Part shown: piece after piece, positions 45,857-55,190 of the stretch
Layout of the letters: the number at the start of each line of letters is the position of its first letter
Position numbering within the stretch: the stretch's first letter is position 1
Assembly: GCF_001190925.1 (NCBI RefSeq)
Contig: NZ_CP011072.1
Span: 4,340,001 to 4,404,000, forward strand
Direction: 5' to 3'
DNA: 64,000 nt
Source of the DNA: Azoarcus sp. CIB
Lineage (GTDB): Bacteria > Pseudomonadota > Gammaproteobacteria > Burkholderiales > Rhodocyclaceae
Notes under the pieces: generated by a model
Databases searched by the model: none
Told to the model about the DNA's origin: nothing
What the model saw: only the letters and a program-made list of their open reading frames with translations
Translations under genes and position numbers: made by a program

Positions 45857-47079
45857 GCTTGATGAGGCTGCTCCGCCGCCGCGCCGCGACGATCCTCCTC
45901 GCATTCGCCGTGGCGCCGGCACATGCGGAAACGGACGCACCGGCATCTCCGCCGCGCTTCGAACTTTCCGGCTTTGGCACGCTGGGCGCAGTGACCACGG
46001 ACGACAAGGACGTGTGGTTTACGCGCTATGGCGTCAATTTTCCCGGAACAAAGGATCCGGATTTCAGCCCGGACAGTCTCGTCGGCGTCCAGGGCAGCCT
46101 GCGTCTCACGCCCTACAACGACATCACGCTGCAAGGGCTGGTGCGCGAGGACGGCGACGCGAGCCAGGATCCGCAGCTGACGCTCGCCTTCTTCCGGCAG
46201 ACGCTCGCCCCGGGCCTGTCGATGCGCCTCGGCCGCGTTCGCGTGCCCTTCTTCATGCTGTCGGATTCGCTCTACGTGAATTACGCGAATCCGTGGGTGC
46301 GCCCCCCCGTGGAAGTCTACGGACTCAATCCGTTCAACGACCTCGACGGCGTGGACTTCATCTACAACACGCGGCTCGGCGCTTTCGACATCGAGATCCA
46401 TCCGTACTATGGAGGCGGTCGCATTCCATTTCCTCAGGGCAAGGCCCGCCTGAAGGAGGCCCTCGGCGTGAACCTCGGGCTGAGCCGCGGAGATTTCTCG
46501 CTGCACCTGGGTCACGGCGAAGGCACCTTCACGCTGGAGCGCGGCGACACCCTGTTCCTCGCGGTTTCGAACATCCTGCAGCTGACCGGCCAGGGCGGGG
46601 TGATCTCCGACCTGTCGGGCACGCACGGTCGCACGCGCTTCGATTCCGTCGGCGTGCAGTGGGACGACGGCAGCTGGCAGCTCATTGGCGAGTTCGCGCG
46701 GCGCAAGACCAACCGCTACGCCGCGAGCGCTAACGGCTGGTACCTGAGCCTGGGCAGGCGCTTCGGGCCGGTGATGCCGTACGTCGTGGTGGCGCGCCAG
46801 ACGCTGGATGAACAGTTTGCCGAAGCCAGGCTGCCCCCCGGGCGGCTTGCAGCCGCGTGGGACCTGTTCCGGGTGTCGCGCAACAACGCCCAGCGCAGCG
46901 TCACCCTGGGTGCCCGCTGGGAGTTCGCCGCCTATGCCGCGGTGAAGGCTGAAGTCACGCAGGCCAAGCCGGACGATGACGCCTGGGGCTCATATGCTCC
47001 GCGGGGCGACGCGCAGACGACTCGCATAGGCGGGCGTACGCTGAACACGTTCAGCCTGTCGCTTGACCTGAGTTTCTGA
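45853..47079 (+). CDS. Porin-like outer-membrane protein coupled to the GGDEF/EAL gene
   Basis: A 408-residue protein with a signal peptide (about 1-25, APAHA). It is followed by a barrel of alternating strands that ends in phenylalanine (LSLDLSF). The N-terminal SGFGTLGAV and FFRQTLAPGLSMRLGRVRVP segments resemble porin strands; I cannot name a substrate. The start (ATGA) overlaps the upstream enzyme by 4 bp, and a small PstS-like gene follows after 10 bp, so the three are one operon. Confidence 0.82.
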   Translation: MSLMRLLRRRAATILLAFAVAPAHAETDAPASPPRFELSGFGTLGAVTTDDKDVWFTRYGVNFPGTKDPDFSPDSLVGVQGSLRLTPYNDITLQGLVREDGDASQDPQLTLAFFRQTLAPGLSMRLGRVRVPFFMLSDSLYVNYANPWVRPPVEVYGLNPFNDLDGVDFIYNTRLGAFDIEIHPYYGGGRIPFPQGKARLKEALGVNLGLSRGDFSLHLGHGEGTFTLERGDTLFLAVSNILQLTGQGGVISDLSGTHGRTRFDSVGVQWDDGSWQLIGEFARRKTNRYAASANGWYLSLGRRFGPVMPYVVVARQTLDEQFAEARLPPGRLAAAWDLFRVSRNNAQRSVTLGARWEFAAYAAVKAEVTQAKPDDDAWGSYAPRGDAQTTRIGGRTLNTFSLSLDLSF

Positions 47080-47089
47080 GGGGGCGCCG

Positions 47090-47512
47090 GTGATTCGCTT
47101 GGTTCGCGCCTGTTTCCTCGTATTTTCGCTGCTGGCTGCGCCCTCCGCGCTCGCCCAGATCGTCATCGTCGCGGGCGCCCGCAGCCCGCTGCCCGAACTC
47201 ACGCTCGAGCAGGCCGAGCAGTTCTACCTCGGCCGCGCGCACACGCTGCCCGACGGCAGCGGCCTGACGCTGGCGGACCTGCCCCCGGGACAGATCCGCG
47301 ATCAGTTCTACCAGCAGCTGACGCGCAAGAACGCCAACCAGATCCGTGCCCATTGGTCACGCATGGTGTTCACCGGGCGCGCGCTACCGCCCCAGCAGGC
47401 GGAGAGCGTGGCCCAGCTGCGGCTGTGGCTGGCGTCGCAGCCCAACCTCATCGGCTACATGCCCGCCGCGGACGCGGACGGGCGCGTGAAGGTGCTGTTG
47501 CGCCTACCCTGA
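47090..47512 (+). CDS. Small PstS-like periplasmic protein
   Basis: A 140-residue exported protein (signal about 1-22, APSALA) of the short phosphate-ABC substrate-binding-like family. LTLEQAEQFYLGRAHTLPDGSGL and the later LASQPNLIGYMPA are typical of PstS-like proteins. Only about one lobe of the usual two-lobe fold is present, so it is unlikely to serve a transporter alone. It starts with GTG at 47090, has no ABC transporter partner nearby, and follows a membrane c-di-GMP enzyme and a porin. A sensor-ligand role is inferred. Confidence 0.8.
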   Translation: MIRLVRACFLVFSLLAAPSALAQIVIVAGARSPLPELTLEQAEQFYLGRAHTLPDGSGLTLADLPPGQIRDQFYQQLTRKNANQIRAHWSRMVFTGRALPPQQAESVAQLRLWLASQPNLIGYMPAADADGRVKVLLRLP

Positions 47513-47533
47513 CCCCTCTGCATTGAGGCGCCC

Positions 47534-47550
47534 GGCCCCGACTCGGGGCC
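47534..47550. terminator. Hairpin between convergent operons
   Basis: A 7-bp GC stem (47534-47540 with 47544-47550) and a 3-nt loop in the 45-bp gap between the PstS-like gene and the FAH-family gene. No T-run follows. It is a plausible weak bidirectional terminator. Confidence 0.35.
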
Positions 47551-47557
47551 TCGGGGC

Positions 47558-48265
47558 TCAGCGTGGCGCGACGACTTGAAGCGCCAGTTCCCCCACACCG
47601 GCGACGACACCGCGCAGGCGATCACCGACGACGACCGGCCCGACGCCCTCCGGCGTACCCGTGAAGATCAGGTCGCCCGCCTCCAGGCGGTAGTAGCGGG
47701 AGAAGAAGGCGATGATCTCGGGGATCGTCCAGATCATGTCGGAGAGGTCGCCGCGCTGGCGCATCTCGCCGTTGATGTCGAGGCGGATCTCGCCCGCCTC
47801 GAGGACTCGCCCCGCGGCCGGGACGATCTGCGAGATCGGCGCCGCGCAGTCGAAGGCCTTGCCGCTGTCCCACGGCCGGCCGTGGGCCTTCGCTTCGGCC
47901 TGCAGGTCGCGGCGCGTCATGTCCAGCCCCACGGCATAACCCCAGATGCAGGCGCGCGCCGCTTCGGGCGTGAGATTGCTGCCGCCGGCCCCCAGTGCGA
48001 CGACGAGTTCGATCTCGTGGTGCACGTCGCTGCTGGCCGGCGGATAGGGAAACTCGCCGCAACGACCCGCGGTCACGGGCAGCACGGTATCGGCCGGCTT
48101 GGTGAAGAAGAAGGGCGCCTCGCGGCTCGGGTCCCCGCCCATTTCGCGTGCGTGTGCCGCGTAGTTGCGCGCGATGCAGTAGATGCGGCGCACGGGGAAC
48201 AATCCGCCTCCCGCGACGGGCACGGCGGGACGCGGGGCGGGTTCGATCACATAGGCTTCGGACAT
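47558..48265 (-). CDS. Fumarylacetoacetate hydrolase family protein
   Basis: A 235-residue FAH-fold enzyme. IYCIARNYAAHAREMGGDP near residues 28-46, the metal-binding HHEIELVVAL, and FTGTPEGVGPV near the C-terminus are the family signatures. Members cleave or decarboxylate acylpyruvates and similar metabolites; the specific substrate is not indicated. The start at 48265 follows CCGGAGAAACGAG. It is a single gene, divergent from hemP. Confidence 0.93.
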   Translation of the reverse strand: MSEAYVIEPAPRPAVPVAGGGLFPVRRIYCIARNYAAHAREMGGDPSREAPFFFTKPADTVLPVTAGRCGEFPYPPASSDVHHEIELVVALGAGGSNLTPEAARACIWGYAVGLDMTRRDLQAEAKAHGRPWDSGKAFDCAAPISQIVPAAGRVLEAGEIRLDINGEMRQRGDLSDMIWTIPEIIAFFSRYYRLEAGDLIFTGTPEGVGPVVVGDRLRGVVAGVGELALQVVAPR

Positions 48266-48395
48266 CTCTCGTTTCTCCGGAATCCGCGGGGGACTTCCGC
48301 CCCCGGAACGGAACGCGGAAGGCCATGCATGGCGGCGCATGACGGGTGGCGATCAGAACACAGGGGGAGTTGACCGGGCAAGCGCTCGATGTTGT

Positions 48396-48414
48396 AATGC
48401 GAATCGTTACCATT
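48396..48414 (+). promoter_or_regulatory. Fur-box candidate upstream of hemP
   Basis: The 19-bp segment contains the core TGCGAATCGTTACCA, which matches the 7-1-7 Fur consensus TGATAATNATTATCA at 11 of 15 positions. It lies 19 bp before the hemP ATG, where iron-loaded Fur would block transcription. Confidence 0.6.
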
Positions 48415-48432
48415 TGCCTTACCGCTCACATC

Positions 48433-48636
48433 ATGCAGGCACAGGCCAATCCGCATTGCACCCTTCCCCGCTCCGCGGAAGCCGCACCGCACGCCCGCGA
48501 TGCCGGCCGTCCGGCCAGTGCCGTGATTCCCAGCGAGCGGCTGCTGCTCGGCCAGACCTGCGTGACGATCGACCATGACGGCACCCACTACGTGCTACGC
48601 GCCACGCGTGCCGGGAAACTTATCCTGACGAAGTAA
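48433..48636 (+). CDS. hemP: Hemin uptake protein HemP
   Basis: A 67-residue protein whose C-terminal half (SERLLLGQTCVTIDHDG, then YVLRATRAGKLILTK) is the HemP domain. The N-terminal part is Ala/Pro/Arg rich and unconserved. In Burkholderia HemP is needed for haem receptor expression. No haem receptor gene is adjacent; bfd and bfr follow. The ATG at 48433 is chosen because the Fur-box candidate lies just upstream. Confidence 0.85.
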   Translation: MQAQANPHCTLPRSAEAAPHARDAGRPASAVIPSERLLLGQTCVTIDHDGTHYVLRATRAGKLILTK

Positions 48637-48679
48637 TCGGCTTCCACCACCACGACAAACGGAACAACGAGGCTAGACT

Positions 48680-48916
48680 ATGTATGTCTGCATCTGCAAC
48701 GCAGTAACCGAACGCCACATCGGCGAGGCAGTCAGCGAAGGCGTCTCGACCTTGCGCGAGCTGCGGACCCGGCTGGGCGTCGCAGGCGAATGCGGCCGCT
48801 GCGCGACGTGCGCACGCGACTGCCTGCGCACTGCGATGGCGGAGCAGACGGCGACCGCGAATCCGGTGATGGCCGGCTTCGCGCCCTCGTATTCCCTTGC
48901 CGTGGAGGCCGTATGA
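48680..48916 (+). CDS. bfd: Bacterioferritin-associated ferredoxin
   Basis: A 78-residue [2Fe-2S] protein with cysteines in [10 protein letters not shown] (4 and 6) and ECGRCATC (spacing C-x2-C). That is the Bfd pattern. It reduces the haem of bacterioferritin to release stored iron. About 20 residues after the cluster domain are unconserved. Its stop overlaps the bfr start by 4 bp, confirming the pairing. Confidence 0.95.
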   Translation: MYVCICNAVTERHIGEAVSEGVSTLRELRTRLGVAGECGRCATCARDCLRTAMAEQTATANPVMAGFAPSYSLAVEAV

Positions 48917-49389
48917 AAGGCGACAAGAAAGTCATTCAATACCTCAACAAGCAGCTGACCATCGAACTCACCGCAATCAACCAGTACTTCCTGCATGCGC
49001 GCATGTACAAGAACTGGGGCCTCGGAAAACTCGGCCATCACGAGTACGAAGAGTCGATCGAGGAGATGAAGCACGCCGACAAGCTGATCGAACGCGTGCT
49101 GTTCCTCGAGGGACTGCCCAACCTGCAGAACCTCAACAAGCTGATGATCGGCGAGAACGTTCCCGAATGCCTGCAGGGCGACCTCAAGCTCGAACAGGGC
49201 GGGCGCACGGAGCTGATCGAGGCGATCGCGTACTGCGAATCCTGTAAGGACTATGTGTCGCGGGAGGTCTTCGAGGAGATCCTCGAGGACACCGAGGAGC
49301 ACATCGACTACCTGGAAACGCAACTCGAACTGATCGACAAGGTCGGGCTGCAGAACTACCTGCAGTCGCAGATGGGCGACGCGAGCTGA
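48913..49389 (+). CDS. bfr: Bacterioferritin
   Basis: A 158-residue 24-mer iron-storage subunit. The haem ligand M52 and ferroxidase residues E18, E51, H54, E94 and H130 are at the E. coli numbering. The residue aligned with E127 is threonine ([10 protein letters not shown]), so the di-iron site may be altered. It starts at 48913, overlapping bfd by 4 bp; the frame upstream lies inside bfd and is not real. Confidence 0.95.
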   Translation: MKGDKKVIQYLNKQLTIELTAINQYFLHARMYKNWGLGKLGHHEYEESIEEMKHADKLIERVLFLEGLPNLQNLNKLMIGENVPECLQGDLKLEQGGRTELIEAIAYCESCKDYVSREVFEEILEDTEEHIDYLETQLELIDKVGLQNYLQSQMGDAS

Positions 49390-49500
49390 CGCGCGTCCGT
49401 CATTCGCGCCGGCATCACCGTGCCGGCGCCCACGAACACCGCAAGCCAGTTCTCCCGCAGAACGAGCCAGCGTCAATGATCGAACGGAGAACTGGCAAGC

Positions 49501-49626
49501 ATGCATACCCGAACCGTGGGTGAACTCAAGGATCCCGCGCTGCGGCACGGCCCCGCCTTTGCCGTGCACCGCCTCGTGCTGTACGTGGCGTTCGCGGCGC
49601 TGCTCATCGACCAGCTGATCCGCTGA
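49501..49626 (+). CDS. Possible 41-residue membrane peptide
   Basis: An open frame of 41 residues (MHTRTVGELKDPALRHG, then a hydrophobic helix VLYVAFAALLIDQLI) with GC-rich third positions like its neighbours. GGAG lies about 12-15 nt upstream, somewhat far. It sits 24 bp before tonB. No homologue is recognised. It may be a real small gene or part of the tonB leader. Confidence 0.4.
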   Translation: MHTRTVGELKDPALRHGPAFAVHRLVLYVAFAALLIDQLIR

Positions 49627-49650
49627 ACGCTGCGACAAGTCCAGCGACAC

Positions 49651-50460
49651 ATGGCCCAGTCCCACGCCCTGCCTTCGGCTTCCTGCGCGCCGCCGCTGAA
49701 CCCCTCGGGGCGTCGGTCGCTCAATTTTGCGCCGCCGCGCGAACCGGCAGCGCAGCAGGAGGCGGTCACGGCGCACGCCGCACGCAGAGGCCACCACGGG
49801 CAACCGCTGCTCCTCGCGCTGGTGGTGTTCGCCCACGCCGCGGGCCTCGCCGGCCTGGCACAGCTCGCCCGGCAACCTGCCGCCGTGGCCGAAACGCCAA
49901 TTTCCGTGTCGCTGATCGAAATGCCGGTTCCGCGACCGACCGTTGCTCCGACTCCTCCCACGCCCGTCGTCGAACCGCCGCCGAAGCCGGCCCCGCGCCC
50001 GCAGACACGCGCACCGAAACCCGCACCGAAGGTGACCGAAGCGCCGACTGCGATCCGCGCCGAAACGCCCCCGCCGCAGGCGACGCCGGAACCCGTACGC
50101 GAGACCGTCGCGCCAGCCCCTCCGGCCCCGCCCGCACCGCCGGCGCGCCCTGCCCCCGAGGCGCCGCCCGCGGTTGTCGCCGCCCGTTTCGACGCGGCCT
50201 ACCTGAACAACCCCGCGCCCGCCTACCCGCCGCTGTCGCGCCGCATGCGCGAGGAGGGCAAGGTGATGCTGCGCGTGCAGGTCACCGCGGAGGGCTTGCC
50301 CGCGCAGGTCGATCTGGCGGAGAGTTCCGGCTTCGCACGTCTCGACACTGCTGCGCGCGAGGCGGTGCAGCGCTGGCGCTTCGTGCCGGCGAAACAGGGC
50401 GGACAGCCCGTCGCCGCGGCGGTGATCGTCCCCATCGTATTCAAACTCGAAGGAAACTGA
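49651..50460 (+). CDS. tonB: TonB energy transducer
   Basis: A 269-residue TonB. It has an N-terminal cytoplasmic extension (about 1-50), one membrane helix (about 51-72), a long periplasmic Pro/Lys/Ala-rich spacer (about 85-175) and a TonB C-terminal domain. The domain runs NPAPAYPPLSRRMREEGKV through AVQRWRFVPAK. It passes proton-motive energy from ExbB-ExbD to outer-membrane iron receptors. exbB follows 2 bp later. Confidence 0.94.
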   Translation: MAQSHALPSASCAPPLNPSGRRSLNFAPPREPAAQQEAVTAHAARRGHHGQPLLLALVVFAHAAGLAGLAQLARQPAAVAETPISVSLIEMPVPRPTVAPTPPTPVVEPPPKPAPRPQTRAPKPAPKVTEAPTAIRAETPPPQATPEPVRETVAPAPPAPPAPPARPAPEAPPAVVAARFDAAYLNNPAPAYPPLSRRMREEGKVMLRVQVTAEGLPAQVDLAESSGFARLDTAAREAVQRWRFVPAKQGGQPVAAAVIVPIVFKLEGN

Positions 50461-50462
50461 AC

Positions 50463-51218
50463 ATGCTCACCGACACTTTCGGGCTGTCCCACCTTTGGGC
50501 CCAGTCGGATATCGTCATCAAACTCGTCGCCTTCACCCTCGTGGTGATGTCGGTCGCGAGCTGGTATCTGATCGCCGTGCGCACGACGCGCCAGCTGCGC
50601 GCCCGCCGCTTCGACAGCGCAGTCGAGGGCTTCTGGAGCGCGGCCAGCCTCGACGAGGGTCTGCGCCGCGTGTCGCAGGTGGCGCCGGACTCGCCCTTCG
50701 AGGCGCTTGCGCGCCAGGGCGCGGCGGCCGCCGAGCACCTGCGCCGCCATACCGCGGCGGATACGCTGGGCGGCAAGCTCGACGCCGACGAATTCGTCAC
50801 GCGCGCGCTGCGCAAGTCGATCGCCCTGTCGACGGCGCAACTCGAATCGGGACTCACGGTGCTCGCCTCCATCGGCTCGACCGCGCCCTTCGTCGGTCTG
50901 TTCGGGACCGTGTGGGGCATCTACCACGCCCTGATCGGCATCAGCACCTCGGGCGTCGCGACGCTCGACAAGGTCGCCGGCCCAGTGGGCGAGGCGCTGA
51001 TCATGACGGCCTTCGGCCTGTTCGTCGCGATTCCCGCCGTGCTCGCGTACAACACCTTCACGCGGGCGAACCGGCTCGAGCTCTCCGAACTCGACGCCTT
51101 CGCGCACGATCTGCTGGCCTGGTTCACGACCGGGACGCGCCTTGCGAGCGCCCCCGCCGAACAGGCGCCGCGCGCGGTCGCACCGGCTGCGGCGGCCAAG
51201 CTCGCGGGAGCGGCGTGA
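50463..51218 (+). CDS. exbB: ExbB proton channel protein
   Basis: A 251-residue MotA/TolQ/ExbB family protein with three helices. The conserved block GLTVLASIGSTAPFVGLFGTVWGIYHAL (about 130-160) and the following GPVGEALIMTAFGLFVAIPAVLAYN are typical. It overlaps exbD by one base (TGATG), consistent with a tonB-exbB-exbD operon. Confidence 0.95.
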   Translation: MLTDTFGLSHLWAQSDIVIKLVAFTLVVMSVASWYLIAVRTTRQLRARRFDSAVEGFWSAASLDEGLRRVSQVAPDSPFEALARQGAAAAEHLRRHTAADTLGGKLDADEFVTRALRKSIALSTAQLESGLTVLASIGSTAPFVGLFGTVWGIYHALIGISTSGVATLDKVAGPVGEALIMTAFGLFVAIPAVLAYNTFTRANRLELSELDAFAHDLLAWFTTGTRLASAPAEQAPRAVAPAAAAKLAGAA

Positions 51219-51634
51219 TGGCCTTCGGCAGCTTCAACGAGCAGGGCGGCTCGGCGCCGATGAGCGAGATCAACATGGTCCCCCTCATCGATGTGATGCT
51301 GGTGCTGCTGATCGTGTTCATGATCACGGCACCGCTGCTCACGCACTCGGTCAAGATCGACCTGCCGACCGCGGCGAGCCAGGCCAGCAACGAGAAGCCC
51401 GACACCGTGACGCTGGCGCTCGACGCGGCCGGCGCGCTGTACTGGAACGACCAGAAGATCGGCGACGAGGAACTGGGCACGCGGCTCGCCGCGGCTGCGG
51501 CCCAAGCGGTGCAGCCCGAGCTGCATCTGCGCGCCGACCGCGAGACGCGCTACCAGAAGCTCGCCGAGATCATGTCGGCGGCGCGCGCCGCCGGCATCCA
51601 GAAGATGGGCTTCATCACCGTTCCCGAGCACTGA
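51218..51634 (+). CDS. exbD: ExbD proton channel protein
   Basis: A 138-residue single-pass protein. The membrane helix carries the essential aspartate in MVPLIDVMLVLLIVFMI (about 20-36), followed by the periplasmic ExbD/TolR domain. It ends tonB-exbB-exbD. The 268 bp downstream, before the macA gene, contain no gene and only a 6-bp GC hairpin (51697-51715) without a T-run. Confidence 0.95.
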   Translation: MAFGSFNEQGGSAPMSEINMVPLIDVMLVLLIVFMITAPLLTHSVKIDLPTAASQASNEKPDTVTLALDAAGALYWNDQKIGDEELGTRLAAAAAQAVQPELHLRADRETRYQKLAEIMSAARAAGIQKMGFITVPEH

Positions 51635-51902
51635 ACGACGGGGGCCGCCCGGCCCCTGTCGCGCGTTTCACTCCCCTCCCCCTCGCCGGCAAGCTGCCCC
51701 GCTGCAGCTGCGGGGAACCCCGCGCTGCAATACGATACAAAGCAGCAGCGCACATTCGTTATGCTTGCGCCGAGCTGCATGCCGGAGTCCGCCCGACTCC
51801 AGCGCGGCGGAATATCCATTTGCCAACCCGCGGCGCAGCGGGGCAAGATCGGTCGCGATCCGCCACAATCCGCCGCAATCCGAAAACCTCCAGAACGAAA
51901 TC

Positions 51903-53198
51903 ATGACATCCACCCCCGCGTCCAAACCGCGCCGACTGCGCCGCGCCGTGATTGCCCTCGTCACCCTGGGCGTGCTGGGAGCGGGCGGATGGTTCGCGTG
52001 GAGCCGATATTTCGCGCCGCCCGACGAGCTGGCGCGCTACCAGTTCGCGACCGTGACGCGCGGGGACATCGAGGACGTCGTCACGGCCACCGGCACGCTG
52101 CAGCCGCGCGACTACGTCGATGTCGGCGCGCAGGTGTCGGGCCAGCTGAAGAAGATCCATGTCGAGGTCGGCTCGGAAGTGAAGGCGGGAGACCTGCTCG
52201 CCGAGATCGACCCGGTGGTGCTGCAGAGCCGTGTCGACGCGACGCGCGCGTCGCTGCGCAACCTGCGCGCGCAGCTGATGGACCGCGAGGCGAGCCGGAC
52301 GCTGGCCGATGTGCAGGTGAAGCGCCAGCGCAACCTGATGGCCGAGGACGCCACGACGCGCGAGAGCCTGCAGAACGCGGAGGCCGCACTGCTGTCGGCG
52401 CAGGCGCAGGTCGAGGCGATCAAGGCGCAGATCGACCAGACCGATTCGAACCTGCGCGCGGACGAGGCCAACCTGAACTACGCGCGCATCTACGCGCCGA
52501 TCTCGGGCACCGTCGTGTCGATCACCGCGCGCCAGGGCCAGACGCTGATCGCGAGCCAGCAGGCGCCCGTGATCCTGCGCGTCGCGGACCTGTCGACGAT
52601 GACGGTGCAGACCCAGGTTTCGGAAGCGGACGTGAGCCGCCTGCGCCTCGGCATGGACGCCTACTTCACCATCCTCGGCGGCGAGGGACGGCGCTGGGAG
52701 GGCAAGCTGCGCAAGGTCGAGCCGACGCCGGTGGTGCAGAACAACGTGGTGCTCTACAACGCGCTGTTCGACGTCTCCAACCCGAACCAGGCGCTGATGA
52801 CGCAGATGACGGCGCAGGTGTTCTTCGTCGTCGCCTCGGCCAGGGACACGCTGCTCGTGCCGATGTCGGCACTGGCCGCCGGCCGCGGCGGGCGCGCGGA
52901 ACGCATGAAGACCGGGGCGGCAGGCGGGGACGCGCGTCCCTCCGGCGCGCCGGGCGGGGATGCGCCCAAGGGGCCGGATGCCAAGAAGGGCACGGGCGGC
53001 ACGCCGCGCACGGTGACGCTCAAGGTCGCCCCGGCGGAAGGGCCGTTGCAGGACCGCCAGGTCGAGATCGGCGTGCGCAGCCGCATCCACGCCCAGGTCC
53101 TGTCCGGCCTCGAGGAAGGGGAGCGGATCGTGTCCGGCATGGCCCCCGCGGACAAGGGCGGCAACGGCAGCGCACCGCGCCGCACGCCGCGCATATGA
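51903..53198 (+). CDS. macA: MacA-like periplasmic adaptor
   Basis: A 431-residue membrane fusion protein. An N-terminal membrane anchor (about 16-33) is followed by the lipoyl-type halves ([39 protein letters not shown]) around a coiled-coil hairpin (about 110-180). A beta-barrel domain and a Gly/Pro/Ala-rich insertion (about 330-365) come next. It would link MacB to the outer-membrane factor. Its stop overlaps the macB start by 4 bp. Confidence 0.92.
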   Translation: MTSTPASKPRRLRRAVIALVTLGVLGAGGWFAWSRYFAPPDELARYQFATVTRGDIEDVVTATGTLQPRDYVDVGAQVSGQLKKIHVEVGSEVKAGDLLAEIDPVVLQSRVDATRASLRNLRAQLMDREASRTLADVQVKRQRNLMAEDATTRESLQNAEAALLSAQAQVEAIKAQIDQTDSNLRADEANLNYARIYAPISGTVVSITARQGQTLIASQQAPVILRVADLSTMTVQTQVSEADVSRLRLGMDAYFTILGGEGRRWEGKLRKVEPTPVVQNNVVLYNALFDVSNPNQALMTQMTAQVFFVVASARDTLLVPMSALAAGRGGRAERMKTGAAGGDARPSGAPGGDAPKGPDAKKGTGGTPRTVTLKVAPAEGPLQDRQVEIGVRSRIHAQVLSGLEEGERIVSGMAPADKGGNGSAPRRTPRI

Positions 53199-55183
53199 AA
53201 GCCGAACCGCTGATCGCCGGACTGGACGCGGATTCGCCCCGGCGCCAGCCGTCGGGCGAGCCGCTAATCGAGCTGTCCGGCGTCACCAAGACCTTCCGCA
53301 CCGGCGAGCTCGCCGTCGAGGTGCTGCACGGCATCGACCTGACGATCTATCCGGGCGAGTTCGTCGCCATCGTCGGCAGCTCGGGTTCGGGCAAGTCGAC
53401 GCTGATGAACATCCTCGGCTGTCTCGACCGCCCGACCACCGGCACCTACCGCTTCATGGGGCGGGACGTCGCAGGCTTCGAGCGCGACGAGCTCGCGCGC
53501 CTGCGGCGCGAGACGTTCGGCTTCGTGTTCCAGAGCTACAACCTGATCGGCGGCGCCAGCGCGCGCGAGAACGTCGAGGTGCCGGCGGTCTACTCGGGCA
53601 TGCCACCAGCCGAACGCCATGCGCGCGCGATCGAACTGCTGACGACGCTGGGGCTGGGCGAGCGCACGACCAACCGCCCGAGCCAGCTTTCCGGCGGCCA
53701 GCAGCAGCGCGTGTCGATCGCCCGCGCGCTGATGAACGGCGGCCGCGTGATCCTCGCCGACGAGCCGACCGGCGCGCTCGACAGCAAGAGCGGCGCCGAG
53801 GTGATGCAGCTGCTGCGCGAGCTCTCGGCGGCCGGGCACACGATCATCCTGATCACGCACGAGCGCGAGGTCGCCGAGCAAGCGCAGCGCATCATCGAGA
53901 TCCGCGACGGCAACGTTGTCTCGGATCCGGGCCCGCGGCCACCCGTGGCCCCCGAACCCGATTTCGCCCCCCACATCGACCGCACCTCCCAGCTCTCGGA
54001 CGTCGTCGAGGCGACCCGCACGGCGCTGCGGGCGCTGCGCGCCAACCTGTTCCGCGCCGCGCTGACGCTGCTGGGCATCGTCATCGGCGTCGCGGCGGTG
54101 ATCGCGATGCTGGCGATCGGCGACGGCGCCAAGCAGGACGTCATCGACCGCATCAGCGCGATGGGCACGAACCTCCTCACGGTGCGGCCCGGCGCACCGA
54201 ACCAGCGCGGCCGCGACACCACCGCGACGCTGGTGCGCGAGGACGTGGAGGCGATCGTCGAACTGCCCAACGTGCTCGCCGCGGTGCCGGAGCAGAGCAC
54301 GGGCGTGACGGTGCGTTACGGCAACGCCGACCACCGCACCTCGGCGACGGCGACCGGCGCCGACTACACGATCGCGCGCGACTGGCCGGTCGCGCGCGGC
54401 ACCTTCTTCAGCGCCGCCGACGAGCGCCGCTATGCGACGGTCGCCACCGTCGGCCAGACGGTCGCGAAGGCCCTGTTCGGCGACGAGGATCCGATCGGCA
54501 AGTACGTGCTCGTGAACAACCTCGTATTCCAGGTGGTCGGGGTGATGGGGCCGATGGGCGCGACGCCGTGGGGATCGGACCAGGACGACGTGATCTTCGT
54601 GCCCTTCTCGACCGGCAGCCTGCGCCTGACCGGCCAACGCCACCTGCGCAGCGCCATCGTCGCGGTGGAGGACGTCGAGCAGATCGACGACACGCAGGAG
54701 GCCGTGCGCGCGCTGCTGCAGACGCGCCATTCGGGCATCGAGGACTTCCAGATCCGCAACATGGCGCAGGTGATCGAGAGCGCGTCGGAGACGCAGAACA
54801 CGCTGACCGTGCTGCTCGGCACGGTCGCGGCGATCTCGCTGCTGGTGGGCGGCATCGGCGTCATGAACATCATGCTGGTGTCGGTTACCGAGCGCACGCG
54901 CGAGATCGGCATCCGCATGGCGACCGGCGCGCGCATGAAGAACATCCTGCAGCAGTTCCTGATCGAAGCGCTGGTCGTATCCGCGCTGGGCGGCCTGATC
55001 GGGGTCGCCGTCGGCCTCGGTGCCGCGGCGGTGATCGAAGCCTTCGACAAACCTGTCGTGTATTCCCTGCCCCCCGTGCTGCTCGCCTTCGGTTGCGCGT
55101 TCGCGACCGGCCTGATCTTCGGCTACCTGCCCGCGCGCAAGGCCGCCCGCCTCGACCCGGTGGTCGCCCTTGCGTCGGAGTGA
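53195..55183 (+). CDS. macB: MacB-like ABC exporter
   Basis: A 662-residue fusion of an N-terminal ABC ATPase and a C-terminal MacB/FtsX permease. The ATPase has Walker [11 protein letters not shown], signature [15 protein letters not shown] and Walker [13 protein letters not shown]. The permease has one helix near 275-295 and three C-terminal helices, including [29 protein letters not shown]. The family exports macrolides, peptides or siderophores; proximity to iron genes makes siderophore export possible but unproved. An apparent longer frame starting at 51761 runs through macA out of frame and is rejected. Confidence 0.95.
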   Translation: MKAEPLIAGLDADSPRRQPSGEPLIELSGVTKTFRTGELAVEVLHGIDLTIYPGEFVAIVGSSGSGKSTLMNILGCLDRPTTGTYRFMGRDVAGFERDELARLRRETFGFVFQSYNLIGGASARENVEVPAVYSGMPPAERHARAIELLTTLGLGERTTNRPSQLSGGQQQRVSIARALMNGGRVILADEPTGALDSKSGAEVMQLLRELSAAGHTIILITHEREVAEQAQRIIEIRDGNVVSDPGPRPPVAPEPDFAPHIDRTSQLSDVVEATRTALRALRANLFRAALTLLGIVIGVAAVIAMLAIGDGAKQDVIDRISAMGTNLLTVRPGAPNQRGRDTTATLVREDVEAIVELPNVLAAVPEQSTGVTVRYGNADHRTSATATGADYTIARDWPVARGTFFSAADERRYATVATVGQTVAKALFGDEDPIGKYVLVNNLVFQVVGVMGPMGATPWGSDQDDVIFVPFSTGSLRLTGQRHLRSAIVAVEDVEQIDDTQEAVRALLQTRHSGIEDFQIRNMAQVIESASETQNTLTVLLGTVAAISLLVGGIGVMNIMLVSVTERTREIGIRMATGARMKNILQQFLIEALVVSALGGLIGVAVGLGAAAVIEAFDKPVVYSLPPVLLAFGCAFATGLIFGYLPARKAARLDPVVALASE

Positions 55184-55190
55184 CCCCTCG

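Noticed and set aside
51635-51902. Small gene or regulatory RNA between exbD and macA
   Set aside because: No credible start with ribosome binding site; only a 6-bp hairpin at 51697-51715 without a T-run.
51761-55183. 1140-residue plus-strand frame covering macA and macB
   Set aside because: Only the part from 53195 is MacB; the N-terminal 480 residues read macA in the wrong frame.
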